Positions 1-7,591 are shown, counted from the first letter of the stretch. The stretch: DNA of 10,421 nt from Bacillota bacterium (GCA_023425285.1 JAFACY010000059.1:1-10421), one strand, 5' to 3'. Notes: generated by a model not told the origin, from the letters alone. Program-made: numbers and translations.

Positions 1-298
1 TAAAGCCTAATAAAGCCGGCCAGTTGTGTCCGATTATTACAAGAACTCCGGCTAAATATGCTCCTTCAGCTCCACCGATCTGTCTTCCTATTATAACTGC
101 AATTACGCCTTTTAATACATCTCCTACTAAAACCAATGCACCGATTTTCTTGCCGAATGTTCTCAATGCGTTTGTTGCTCCCGCACTTCCGCTTCCGTAA
201 TCTCTCACGTCTTTGTTCGTAAAAATTTTACCCAATATATAGGCTGATGAAAGGTTTCCAAGCAAGTATGCTATTATTGCAATAATTAAATATTTCAT
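1..298 (-). CDS. plsY: Glycerol-3-phosphate acyltransferase PlsY, 3' part cut by window edge
   Basis: Integral membrane enzyme that transfers the acyl group from acyl-phosphate (made by PlsX) to glycerol-3-phosphate, giving lysophosphatidic acid, the first committed step of phospholipid synthesis. I translated the visible 99 residues by hand. A hydrophobic first helix (residues 3-14) is followed by the family's first motif, YGSGSAGATNALR (34-46), then the DVLKG segment (60-64), a second hydrophobic stretch, and GHNWPALLGF (90-99), which is the start of the glycine-rich third motif. PlsY is usually about 200 residues, so roughly half is present. The start at 298 sits just behind a strong AGGAGGGA site and gives the normal family N-terminus. 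The frame stays open upstream to an ATG at 406, but that stretch is repeat-like and not PlsY. It is probably co-transcribed with der, although the 170-base gap is unusually long for this block. Confidence 0.95.
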   Translation of the reverse strand, partial: MKYLIIAIIAYLLGNLSSAYILGKIFTNKDVRDYGSGSAGATNALRTFGKKIGALVLVGDVLKGVIAVIIGRQIGGAEGAYLAGVLVIIGHNWPALLGF

Positions 299-468
299 AG
301 TCCCTCCTGTGTTAAATAATGAATTTGTCAGCAAAGAATCATTGAAACTCACAGTGTATAGCGCAGTCTCATTCACCAATGTATTTGCTCCTTTAGTCGC
401 ATACATTGGGAATTCGTTGCGAATGACCTACCGCTATTTTTCTCTCCCTTACGGTCGGAAAAACAGGG
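299..468 (-). repeat. Hairpin-rich intergenic element between der and plsY, probable interspersed repeat
   Basis: The der-plsY gap carries nested inverted repeats. CCAATGTAT (376-384) pairs perfectly with ATACATTGG (401-409) around a 16-base loop. TCATTC (369-374) and GAATGA (421-426) pair outside it. ATTCG-TTG-CGAAT (412-424) can form a competing small hairpin. A further imperfect pair, CCTACCG (428-434) with CGGTCGG (453-459), lies towards der. From memory, very similar stretches, recognisable by a spurious translation containing YATKGANTLVNE, recur in clostridial genomes, so I infer a dispersed repeat. That recollection cannot be checked here. The exact ends are uncertain; only 369-426 is directly supported as structure. 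It would be transcribed between der and plsY, so it could act on mRNA processing. It could instead be a cis-acting RNA. Confidence 0.5.
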
Positions 469-1797
469 TTAGGGCATCTTTTTCTCATTTTTACTTCTGA
501 ATTCAATCACTATGGGTGTTCCTTTGTATTCAAAGGATTCACGTATTTTGTTTTCTATATATCTTTCGTATGAAAAATGAACTATGCTGCTGTCATTTAC
601 AAATATTAAGAATTTAGGTGGATTTACAGCAACCTGTGTACCGTAATAAATTTTGAGTCTTTTGCCCTTAACCATTCTCGGCTGATTCATAAGAACCGCT
701 TCAGTTATAATATCATTTAACACACCCGTTGAAACTCTCAGATTTCTGAAGCTGTAAACCTCGTCAACCGCATCAAGAATTTTGTTCACTCTTTGACCTG
801 TCAGTGCTGATACGGTTATGATAGTGGCATAGTCTGCATATGCAAGTGCCTTTCTTACATCCTCCTGAAATTCCTTGAATGTGCTGTTATCCTTTTCAAT
901 CAGATCCCACTTGTTTATAACGATAATCATACCCTTATTGTTATCGTGAGAGTATCCTGCTATCCTTATATCCTGTTCTGTCACACCTTTGTCCGCATCT
1001 ATTACAAGCAGGCATACATCGGCTCGTTCAACGGCTGTAAATGCTCTGAGCACGCTGTATTTCTCGACATTTTCCAGAACCTTGCTCTTCTTTCTTATAC
1101 CCGCGGTGTCGATGATGGTGTATTTCTGTTCATTTCTTTCAAATTTTGTGTCTATGGCGTCCCTTGTAGTTCCCGGGATGTCACTTACTATAACTCTGTC
1201 TTCACCTATAATTTTGTTTATAATTGATGATTTACCTGCATTAGGCTTTCCTATAACGGCAATCTTTATGCTGTCATCCTCTTCTCCAGTGTTCATTGTT
1301 TCATCAAATCTGAATATTATTTCATCAAGCAAATCACCGATACCCAGTGCTTCTGACGAAGAAACGGATACGGGATCGCCTATGCCTAAATTATAAAATT
1401 CATAGACATTATCGTCGTTAACGAATTTATCCATTTTATTTACAACCAATATTACCTCTTTTTTTGCTTTTCTCAGCATCTGAGCAACTTCAGTGTCTGC
1501 TGCCGTAACGCCTTCCTTGCCGTCAACCATAAACAGCACAACATCTGCCATTTCGATTGCAACCTCTGCCTGAATCCTCATCTGCGCAAAAATTGTATCT
1601 GTCGTATCAGGCTCTATACCTCCTGTGTCAATCAATGTAAAATGGTTGTCAAGCCATTCACAGTCGGCATAGATTCTGTCTCTCGTTACTCCGGGAGTGT
1701 CCTCCACTATTGATATTCTCTTTCCTGCTATTCTATTAAAAAGTGTTGATTTTCCTACGTTAGGTCTCCCTACAATCGTAACTATCGGCTTTGCCAT
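469..1797 (-). CDS. der: Ribosome biogenesis GTPase Der (EngA)
   Basis: Essential tandem-domain GTPase that binds the 50S precursor and is needed for large-subunit maturation in the cytoplasm. Two G domains are plain; residue numbers count from the upstream ATG at 1800. Domain 1 has GRPNVGKS (11-18), DTGG (58-61) and NKMD (121-124). Domain 2 has GKPNAGKS (184-191), DTAG (231-234) and NKWD (296-299). The C-terminal KH-like domain (about 355-437) contains the family's QPRMVKGKRLKIYYGTQ stretch. The length of about 442 residues is normal. Two ATG codons are adjacent. The GGAGG at 1803-1807 is only 2 bases from the first and 5 from the second, so I start at the second, giving MAKP. It lies 11 bases after the radical SAM gene and is surely in the same transcript. 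Confidence 0.97.
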   Translation of the reverse strand: MAKPIVTIVGRPNVGKSTLFNRIAGKRISIVEDTPGVTRDRIYADCEWLDNHFTLIDTGGIEPDTTDTIFAQMRIQAEVAIEMADVVLFMVDGKEGVTAADTEVAQMLRKAKKEVILVVNKMDKFVNDDNVYEFYNLGIGDPVSVSSSEALGIGDLLDEIIFRFDETMNTGEEDDSIKIAVIGKPNAGKSSIINKIIGEDRVIVSDIPGTTRDAIDTKFERNEQKYTIIDTAGIRKKSKVLENVEKYSVLRAFTAVERADVCLLVIDADKGVTEQDIRIAGYSHDNNKGMIIVINKWDLIEKDNSTFKEFQEDVRKALAYADYATIITVSALTGQRVNKILDAVDEVYSFRNLRVSTGVLNDIITEAVLMNQPRMVKGKRLKIYYGTQVAVNPPKFLIFVNDSSIVHFSYERYIENKIRESFEYKGTPIVIEFRSKNEKKMP

Positions 1798-1808
1798 CAT
1801 ATCCTCCG

Positions 1809-3104
1809 TTATCTGGTAATTAAATTAAGAAGGCTTGCACCGTCAGTTTCGCACACAACCACTTCCGCATTTAATTCTCTCTCTAAATCTTCTATTGTTA
1901 AATCATCAAGCATAACATTGTTGTCATTAATCATATTTCTCGGAATTATTATATTTTTATAATTATTATCCTTCAATTGCGCTATGATATCCTTACCTGT
2001 GGTCAGTCCGGATACTGTTATTCTTTCTCCGAAAAAGTTATTTATAATTTTCACCACATTTATTTTTACGGGTATTGATTTCATAATTTTTTCTGATATA
2101 TATGTCAGCAGCTCATATGCCGCAACTCCCGTAACAAGTGTAATTTCCTCAGCAATCGGCTTACTTCCCGCATATTCGTCTATCAAATCTTCAATCTGCT
2201 GCCTGAACAGCCTGCACATCCCTATGCCGTTTTCAAGCTGATCAAACTCCTCATAATCTTCATAAGACGGAAATTCATTTTCACTTTGTATATAAAATTC
2301 ATCTGCTATAAATATAAATCTCGTTCCCAGTTTTTTCAGAAGCTTTTTCTGAATTGCGGTTACCTGTCTTACTACTTCGGTTGAGTTTTCTTTATCAAAT
2401 GGCTTTAATTCCAGCAGCCTCTCCCTGAACCTGGTCAGTCCCACAGGAACTACCGCTACGCTTCTTAAGCCGGGATGTAATGAAGACAGATCATTGATTG
2501 TCTTACTTAACTGCTCACCGTCATTTACATCTCTCACCAATACTATCTGACAATCCACGGTTATTCCGGCACCAATTAATCTTTTCAGATATTTTAAAAT
2601 ATCTATGTCCTTATCGTTGCCCATCATGTATTTCCTGAGCTCTGAATCGGTGGTATGGACCGAAACCTTGATGGGGCTTATTCTGTATTTTACAATTCTG
2701 TCTATTTCATCCTCTGTCAGATTGGTCAATGTTATAAAATTACCGTAAAGAAATGACATCCTCGTATCGTCATCCTTTAAATAAAGGGTTTTTCTCATGC
2801 CTTTAGGCATTTGATCTACGAAACAGAAAATACATTTATTTGAGCACACCTTGATGTTATCCATTAAAGGATTTTCAAATACTATTCCGATGTCCTCATC
2901 ATATTCCTTTTCTATTTCAAGCTCCCATATTTCACCGTCTTGTTTTCTAATCTCAAACAAAACAAAATCGTCCGATATCTGATATTTATAATCTATATAA
3001 TCCTTTATGGTGCAGTTATTCACTGAAATAAGCTCATCGCCGGGCTCAAGCTCAAGCTCCTCGGCAATGGAATTTTTTAAAACCTTCACTATAATATTTT
3101 TCAT
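1809..3104 (-). CDS. PDZ / radical SAM / DUF512 family protein, function unknown
   Basis: Predicted radical S-adenosylmethionine protein of the DUF512 family, widespread in Clostridia and commonly next to der; its reaction is not known. Counted from the start I chose, the protein has 431 residues. It has an N-terminal PDZ-like segment with SIAEELELEPGDELISVNN (12-30). The cluster motif CSNKCIFC follows (Cys 87, 91 and 94, CX3CX2C), in a VDQMPKGMR context typical of this family. The radical SAM core and then the DUF512 region run to the end, with GVAAYELL and SGLTTGKDI stretches near the C-terminus. An upstream in-frame ATG at 3170 lacks any ribosome binding site and lies right behind a TATAAT box. 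The ATG at 3104 has AAGGA four bases ahead and gives the usual family N-terminus, so I prefer it. First gene of the run ending in plsY. Confidence 0.9.
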   Translation of the reverse strand: MKNIIVKVLKNSIAEELELEPGDELISVNNCTIKDYIDYKYQISDDFVLFEIRKQDGEIWELEIEKEYDEDIGIVFENPLMDNIKVCSNKCIFCFVDQMPKGMRKTLYLKDDDTRMSFLYGNFITLTNLTEDEIDRIVKYRISPIKVSVHTTDSELRKYMMGNDKDIDILKYLKRLIGAGITVDCQIVLVRDVNDGEQLSKTINDLSSLHPGLRSVAVVPVGLTRFRERLLELKPFDKENSTEVVRQVTAIQKKLLKKLGTRFIFIADEFYIQSENEFPSYEDYEEFDQLENGIGMCRLFRQQIEDLIDEYAGSKPIAEEITLVTGVAAYELLTYISEKIMKSIPVKINVVKIINNFFGERITVSGLTTGKDIIAQLKDNNYKNIIIPRNMINDNNVMLDDLTIEDLERELNAEVVVCETDGASLLNLITR

Positions 3105-3327
3105 GCTATCCTTGTATTTCCTCCAGTCTGTCGAATGTTCCGACCAACTGCGTTTATTATTTTTGTTCATAGTATTATATCATGCATTATAACACAATTA
3201 TTCCAATAACTGCAATGTATTTTTAAATGCAGTAATATTTATAACGTAAAGGAGTATAACATATTTCCCATTGTATTTTTATCATTTTTTGGTATAATAT
3301 GATTATATTAAATAAAAGAGGTGAAGT
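3105..3327. promoter_or_regulatory. Divergent promoter region between radical SAM gene and pepF
   Basis: Intergenic stretch feeding both strands. For the plus strand, TTGTAT (3271-3276) and TATAAT (3293-3298) are 16 bases apart, about 30 bases before the peptidase start, which has an AGAGGTGA site. For the minus strand, TATAAT boxes lie at 3186-3191 and 3174-3179. The first has a weak TTGCAG -35 at 3210-3215 with an 18-base spacer. Starting there would give an untranslated leader of about 75 bases before the ATG at 3104. I saw no riboswitch, operator or RNA gene in this region. Confidence 0.6.
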
Positions 3328-5022
3328 ATGCAATTTAAAGACTATAAATATATACGTCCCGAATACGAAGACATAAAGATTAAATACACAGAATTATTGA
3401 GTAAATTCAATGATTCAAAGGATGCAGATGAGCAGTATGGTTATCTACAAAGGATAAATGAGCTCCAGGGAGAAACTGATACCATGGCTCAGCTTGTGCT
3501 GATAAGAAATTCCATCAATACTGCCGATGAATTTTATGACAAGGAAAATGAATATATAGATATGACAATGCCAAAGCTTCACGGGCTGAGGGTTGAGTTT
3601 TACAAGGCGCTTTTGAATTCCAAATTTAAAGAGGAATTAAAAGAAAGAGTTAAGCCGCAATTATTCACTCTGGCTGAAATAGAAATAAAAACATTTTCTG
3701 ATGAGGTTGTTCCCTTGATGCAGGAGGAAAATAAGCTTGCCAGCGAATATGCCAAATTAATATCCTCAGCTAAAATCGAATATGACGGTAAGGTGCTTAA
3801 TTTATCTCAGATCCAGCCATACATGGAATCCATGGACAGAAATGTCAGAAAGGAAGCCTATGAGAAATGGAGCGGCTTCTTTAAAGAGAATGAAGAAAAA
3901 TTCGATGCCATATATGATAAATCGGTTAAGGTGAGAAATGAGATTGCGATAAAGCTTGGATTTAAAAACTTTGTTGAATTGGGATACCTGAGAATGGGCA
4001 GATCAGATTACAACAAGGAGGATGTACAAAAATTCAGGGAGCATGTTTTAAAATACATAGTTCCTTTGTCAAATGACTTAAGGAATAAGCAGGCTAAAAG
4101 AATAAATGCCGATGATTTCAAATATTACGATATACCGTTAACCTTTATGACAGGCAATCCTGCTCCCAAGGGTGACAAAGCATGGATTATGGAAAAAACC
4201 AAGAAAATGTATGAGGAGCTTTCTCCGGAAACAGGTGAGTTCATCAATCTGATGCTTGAAAGAGATTTGTTTGACCTTGAAACAAAGCCAAACAAGCAGG
4301 CCGGAGGCTACTGCACATTTTTGGACAAATACAAATCACCTTTCATCTTCGCCAATTTTAACGGCACGCAGGATGATATAACAGTGGTTACTCACGAAGC
4401 AGGTCATGCTTTCCAGACCTATCAGAGCAGAAATCTGAATGTACCTGAATACAGCTTCCCTACCTCTGAGGCGTGTGAAATTCATTCTATGGGTATGGAA
4501 TTTATAACATGGCCGTGGATGGATCTGTTCTTTGAAAATGATACTGAAAAGTTCAAATATTTCCACCTGGCTGATTCGCTTAACTTCATCCCATATGGAG
4601 TAACAGTGGATGAATTCCAGCACATAGTATATGAAAATCCGGATATGACTCCTGATGAAAGAAAAGCCGCATGGAGAAGGACAGAAAGGAAATATACGCC
4701 ATACAAGGATTATGGAGACAATGATTTCTTAGACAAGGGTACGTATTGGTTCAAGCAGGGACATATATTTTCCAGTCCTTTCTACTACATAGATTATACT
4801 CTGGCACAAATGTGTGCGTATCAGTACTGGATAAAATTCAATGAAGACAGGAAAAAATCCTGGGAAGATTACAATAATATCTGCAAGGTGGGCGGAAGCC
4901 AGTCATTCCTTGAAATAATCAACACAGGAAATCTTAAGAGCCCCTTTGAAGAAGATACCATCAATACAATTTCTTCACACATAAAAAGCTATCTGGACAG
5001 CATTGATGATTCGAAACTATAA
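3328..5022 (+). CDS. M3-family zinc oligoendopeptidase (PepF-like)
   Basis: Cytoplasmic zinc metallopeptidase of 564 residues that should cleave short peptides, probably in peptide turnover. The active-site motif HEAGH is at residues 356-360: the two histidines bind zinc and Glu357 is catalytic. The third zinc ligand is probably Glu381 or Glu384 in the following SEACEIHSMGMEF stretch. The N-terminal half (about 1-200) is charged and helical like the cap of M3 peptidases, and the catalytic part covers about 210-550. There is no signal peptide or membrane helix. Length and the EACEIHSM sequence fit the M3 subgroup distinct from classical PepF (about 600 residues), so I leave the symbol blank. 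Only plus-strand gene in the window, apparently a single-gene transcript with its own promoter and a terminator 6 bases past the stop. Start chosen by AGAGGTGA ahead of ATG. Confidence 0.94.
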   Translation: MQFKDYKYIRPEYEDIKIKYTELLSKFNDSKDADEQYGYLQRINELQGETDTMAQLVLIRNSINTADEFYDKENEYIDMTMPKLHGLRVEFYKALLNSKFKEELKERVKPQLFTLAEIEIKTFSDEVVPLMQEENKLASEYAKLISSAKIEYDGKVLNLSQIQPYMESMDRNVRKEAYEKWSGFFKENEEKFDAIYDKSVKVRNEIAIKLGFKNFVELGYLRMGRSDYNKEDVQKFREHVLKYIVPLSNDLRNKQAKRINADDFKYYDIPLTFMTGNPAPKGDKAWIMEKTKKMYEELSPETGEFINLMLERDLFDLETKPNKQAGGYCTFLDKYKSPFIFANFNGTQDDITVVTHEAGHAFQTYQSRNLNVPEYSFPTSEACEIHSMGMEFITWPWMDLFFENDTEKFKYFHLADSLNFIPYGVTVDEFQHIVYENPDMTPDERKAAWRRTERKYTPYKDYGDNDFLDKGTYWFKQGHIFSSPFYYIDYTLAQMCAYQYWIKFNEDRKKSWEDYNNICKVGGSQSFLEIINTGNLKSPFEEDTINTISSHIKSYLDSIDDSKL

Positions 5023-5027
5023 TTTAT

Positions 5028-5060
5028 AAAAAAAAAGCCATAATTTTGGCTTTTTCTTTT
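5028..5060. terminator. Bidirectional rho-independent terminator between pepF-like gene and ferredoxin
   Basis: GCCA (5037-5040) pairs with TGGC (5047-5050) around a 6-base loop. A run of nine A (5028-5036) flanks one side, and TTTTT, C, TTTT (5051-5060) the other. The A/T flanks extend the stem and provide a U-tract on both strands, so it can end the plus-strand peptidase transcript and the minus-strand ferredoxin transcript. The genes are convergent, with stop codons at 5022 and 5069. Confidence 0.85.
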
Positions 5061-5068
5061 GTTATTTA

Positions 5069-5239
5069 TTATTGTTGTTGTGGAGCTTCTACAGGACAAA
5101 CACTTGCACACGCTCCGCAATCGATACAAGTTGCTGAATCAATTACATATATATCATCCCCAGCAGTAATTGCTCCTACTGGACATTCAGGTTCGCATGC
5201 TCCACAGCTGATGCATGCATCTGTAATAATATATGACAT
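5069..5239 (-). CDS. 2[4Fe-4S] ferredoxin, clostridial type
   Basis: Small electron carrier of 56 residues, found by reading the minus strand. It has two CX2CX2CX3CP cluster motifs: Cys 9, 12, 15, 19 and Cys 38, 41, 44, 48, each last Cys followed by Pro. It begins MSYIITDACISCGACEPECP and ends in three glutamines. This size and spacing are those of the soluble clostridial ferredoxins that serve pyruvate:ferredoxin oxidoreductase, hydrogenases and similar anaerobic redox enzymes. The start has a strong GGGGGAGGTG site about 6 bases ahead. It lies 152 bases downstream of ricT, on the same strand, but with its own promoter (5357-5385) and terminator, so it is probably expressed independently and strongly. 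The physiological partner cannot be read from the neighbours. Confidence 0.95.
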   Translation of the reverse strand: MSYIITDACISCGACEPECPVGAITAGDDIYVIDSATCIDCGACASVCPVEAPQQQ

Positions 5240-5356
5240 TTATTTCACCTCCCCCAACATTTATCAATTCATATTTTAACATTAATTGTACTTATTTTAA
5301 AGTACTTTTTATATTAAATATAAAATATTTTTATTACCAGTTGGTCTACATTGTTA

Positions 5357-5385
5357 ATTATATTACAGGTATAAATATTTTTCAA
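5357..5385 (-). promoter_or_regulatory. Sigma-A-like promoter of the ferredoxin gene
   Basis: On the minus strand TTGAAA (5380-5385) and TATAAT (5357-5362) are separated by exactly 17 bases, close to the housekeeping consensus. The -35 box lies just past the ricT stop codon. Transcription would start near 5350, leaving an AT-rich leader of about 110 bases before the ferredoxin start. I see no terminator between ricT and this promoter, so read-through from the upstream operon is also possible. Confidence 0.7.
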
Positions 5386-5391
5386 TATATT

Positions 5392-6273
5392 TTAATCTTC
5401 AAGCTCTTTTAATTCTGCCAAATTAATTTCCTCATGCTTTTGTTTTAACACGCCTTCTTCAATAACCTTCAGCTTTGAGCCTTCTATATCTTCTATTTCT
5501 ACAGTACCATCAGGCTTATTGGTGCTCACTCTGGCAGTTTTAAACAATGGATTGATGTCCAGTACGATACCTGTTCTGTTGCTCCCTTCGATGGAAACTC
5601 TGTCTCCCACATCGGGCAGTTCTCTTATGTTTTCTTCATATACCTGATGCTCATAATTCAGACAGCACATAAGTCTTGAACATATACCCGATATTTTGGC
5701 AGGGTTAAGCGATAATTTCTGCTCCTTAGCCATTTTAATCGACACGGGATAAAATTCGCCTAAGAAGGATGAACAGCACATCGGTCTTCCGCATGGTCCC
5801 AGTCCTCCGATCATCTTAGCCTCATCTCGTACCCCTATTTGTCTGAGTTCAATTCTTGTTCTGAATATAGACGCTAAATCCTTGACAAGCTCTCTGAAAT
5901 CTATCCTGCCGTCAGCAGTGAAATAAAAGATAACCTTATTGTTGTCAAAGGTATATTCTATATCAACAAGCTTCATTTCCAATTCATGCTCTTCTATTTT
6001 CTTCAGGCATAAATTGAACGCATCTCTTTCTTTTTCTTTGTTTTCATCATTTATTCTTATATCTTCTTCTGTTGCCAGTCTTAAAACCTTTTTTAGAGGT
6101 GAAATTATGTCTTCTTCCTTCACCATTTTCGGTCCCACAACTACCTGACCGTATTCAATCCCCCTGATCGTCTCTACTATTACGAAGTCTCCTTCATTTA
6201 TCCACTTTTTATCAGGATCAAAATAGTATATTTTACCGGCTTTCTTGAATCTGATGCCTACTACCTTTATCAT
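5392..6273 (-). CDS. ricT: RicT (YaaT), PSP1-domain subunit of the Ric regulatory complex
   Basis: Homologue of Bacillus subtilis YaaT/RicT. With RicA (YmcA) and RicF (YlbF) that protein forms a complex which works with RNase Y in mRNA processing and promotes sporulation, competence and biofilm formation. The 293-residue protein has the PSP1 signature: an N-terminal beta-rich part with GDFVIVET and GIEYGQVV (28-45), then GVRDEAKMIGGLGPCGRPMCC (147-167) and GICSRLMCCLNYE (196-208). Cysteines 161, 166, 167, 198, 203 and 204 belong to the family's conserved set; the Bacillus complex carries [4Fe-4S] clusters, so these are candidate ligands. The C-terminal part (from about 220) is a charged, SH3-like extension. 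The start ATG overlaps the holB stop as ATGA, with AGGAGG inside the end of holB, so translation is coupled. Last gene of its operon. Confidence 0.95.
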   Translation of the reverse strand: MIKVVGIRFKKAGKIYYFDPDKKWINEGDFVIVETIRGIEYGQVVVGPKMVKEEDIISPLKKVLRLATEEDIRINDENKEKERDAFNLCLKKIEEHELEMKLVDIEYTFDNNKVIFYFTADGRIDFRELVKDLASIFRTRIELRQIGVRDEAKMIGGLGPCGRPMCCSSFLGEFYPVSIKMAKEQKLSLNPAKISGICSRLMCCLNYEHQVYEENIRELPDVGDRVSIEGSNRTGIVLDINPLFKTARVSTNKPDGTVEIEDIEGSKLKVIEEGVLKQKHEEINLAELKELED

Positions 6274-7250
6274 CTAAATTCCTCCTGAATCCTTAAAAGC
6301 ATATTATCTACCGCTAATTTATAGTTGACATTGCTCTTTATATTTTCGCTCACCTGCTGCATGTACTCAATTATATCCGAGTTATATCTCATAGATTGTC
6401 CATGCATCTTTATAAGCTGTGTAAAATCCTTATTTATAATAAGTTCTTCCATGTTGTTTTTGATGAACATTATATCTCTTATCCATGTCATCATAATTTC
6501 AATTATCGAATCTATATTATCTTTTTGTTCTTCAAAGTAATTTTCTAAATCATATATTATTTCCGAATCAGAGCTTATAATTTTATCGAATAATTTAATT
6601 ATTTCTTCTCTGAATTTCAATAAATTGTCTTTTCCTGAGCTGATATTTATCGCTTTGTTCAATATTCCTTTTGAATAGAATGCCGCAATTTCGGCGGCCT
6701 CATCTGATACGTCATATTCATTCATCAGATGAGATTTAATTATTTCCTTGCTGACATTTTTAAACTTTATATGCTGACATCTTGAAACGATTGTCGGCAG
6801 CAATAAGTTTGAGTTGGATGTCAGCAGTATCATGACGGAATTTTCAGGCGGTTCCTCCAGAGTTTTTAAAAATGTGTTTGCTGCCTGAGTCGTCATTTCC
6901 TGAGCTTCTTTTATTATATAAATTTTTCTGTCTGCCTCATAGGGCTTTTTATAAACCGAGCTTATAAGCTCGTCTATTTCTTCGCGCTTTATGGTTGTTT
7001 CGTCAGTATTTATCACGTGCAGATCGGGATGATTTGCCGAATTTACCTTTAGACAATCGCTGCATTTGTTGCAGGGTGCATCATCCTTATTTTTACAAAG
7101 CAAAGCTTGGGCAAATACTAAAGCCAAGTCATATTTGCCCATGCCTTTTGGTCCTTCAAAAATATAACAGTGGGATATCTGATTGTTATTAATTGAATTT
7201 ATTAAAGATTTCTTGATCTCATCCTGGCCTGCTATCTGGCTGAAATGCAT
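6270..7250 (-). CDS. holB: DNA polymerase III, delta-prime subunit
   Basis: Clamp-loader subunit (AAA+ fold, 326 residues) that helps load the sliding clamp on DNA with the tau/gamma and delta subunits. Visible landmarks are GPKGMGKYD, a degenerate P-loop (33-41) with Tyr where Ser/Thr normally follows the Lys; cysteines 52, 60, 63 and 66 forming the clamp-loader zinc module; an imperfect Walker B region at IYIIKEAQEMT (110-120); TFLKTLEEPP (126-135); and the conserved SRC motif (156-158). Loss of the P-loop Ser/Thr and Walker B Asp fits delta-prime, which generally does not hydrolyse ATP, and separates it from DnaX. The C-terminal third is the helical collar domain. Its AGGTGA site spans the darA stop codon, and its own stop overlaps ricT, so it is embedded in the operon. 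Confidence 0.95.
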   Translation of the reverse strand: MHFSQIAGQDEIKKSLINSINNNQISHCYIFEGPKGMGKYDLALVFAQALLCKNKDDAPCNKCSDCLKVNSANHPDLHVINTDETTIKREEIDELISSVYKKPYEADRKIYIIKEAQEMTTQAANTFLKTLEEPPENSVMILLTSNSNLLLPTIVSRCQHIKFKNVSKEIIKSHLMNEYDVSDEAAEIAAFYSKGILNKAINISSGKDNLLKFREEIIKLFDKIISSDSEIIYDLENYFEEQKDNIDSIIEIMMTWIRDIMFIKNNMEELIINKDFTQLIKMHGQSMRYNSDIIEYMQQVSENIKSNVNYKLAVDNMLLRIQEEFR

Positions 7251-7258
7251 TTTATCAC

Positions 7259-7591
7259 CTAAATCTTTTCAAATCTTTCTACGTTAGTTACATAGACTAC
7301 GGCACCGCCAACTGTTACTTCTATAGTCTGGGGCAAATATCCCCCTACCGTGCTGAACGAGCTTGGAGGTATAGCTGCCGTAATTTTCTTTTTTGTCTTG
7401 CATATTTTCTTGATTATCTCAATTTCTTCATCCACTCTGTCGTCTTCAACCAATGATATGATGGTTGTATTGCCTGAGCTTAAAAAGCCTCCTGTGGATG
7501 ACATTTTTGTTGATGAAAAACCACTTTCTCTCAAAGCGGAAATCAACTTATTGGCATCATCATTTTGTACTATGGCAGTTACTGATTTCAT
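7259..7591 (-). CDS. darA: Cyclic-di-AMP receptor DarA/PstA (YaaQ)
   Basis: PII-like trimeric signal protein of 110 residues that binds the second messenger cyclic-di-AMP in Firmicutes; its downstream partners are not well defined. The N-terminus MKSVTAIVQNDDANKLISAL matches the PII-like first strand and helix. TKMSSTGGFLSSGNTTI (28-44) and the glycine-rich VGGAVVYV near the C-terminus (94-101) are the family's recognisable stretches and lie around the nucleotide pocket in known structures. Length is normal. The GGAGG site sits directly after the tmk stop codon, 6 bases from the start. The order tmk-darA-holB-ricT matches Bacillus subtilis except that yaaR, between yaaQ and holB there, is absent. 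Position in a replication and sporulation operon suggests constitutive expression. Confidence 0.95.
   Translation of the reverse strand: MKSVTAIVQNDDANKLISALRESGFSSTKMSSTGGFLSSGNTTIISLVEDDRVDEEIEIIKKICKTKKKITAAIPPSSFSTVGGYLPQTIEVTVGGAVVYVTNVERFEKI

Noticed and set aside
309..500. 63-codon plus-strand open frame in the der-plsY gap
   Set aside because: It overlaps the end of der and the hairpin element, has no ribosome binding site, and its product resembles nothing; it follows from the inverted repeats.
989..1396. 135-codon plus-strand frame inside der
   Set aside because: Antisense shadow of the strongly conserved Der coding frame; low-complexity Ser-rich product and no ribosome binding site.
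3105..3327. Possible riboswitch or small RNA in the divergent intergenic region, also considered for 5240-5391 and 9640-10061
   Set aside because: No recognisable aptamer core, T-box sequence or long stable stem apart from the repeat already described.
5046..5279. 77-codon plus-strand frame after the peptidase
   Set aside because: Antisense to the ferredoxin gene, whose eight cysteines in two perfect motifs leave no doubt about the true strand.
5288..5310. GTACTT/AAGTAC hairpin followed by T5 on the plus strand, as a terminator
   Set aside because: No plus-strand gene needs termination there. On the minus strand, where ricT reads, no U-tract follows the stem.
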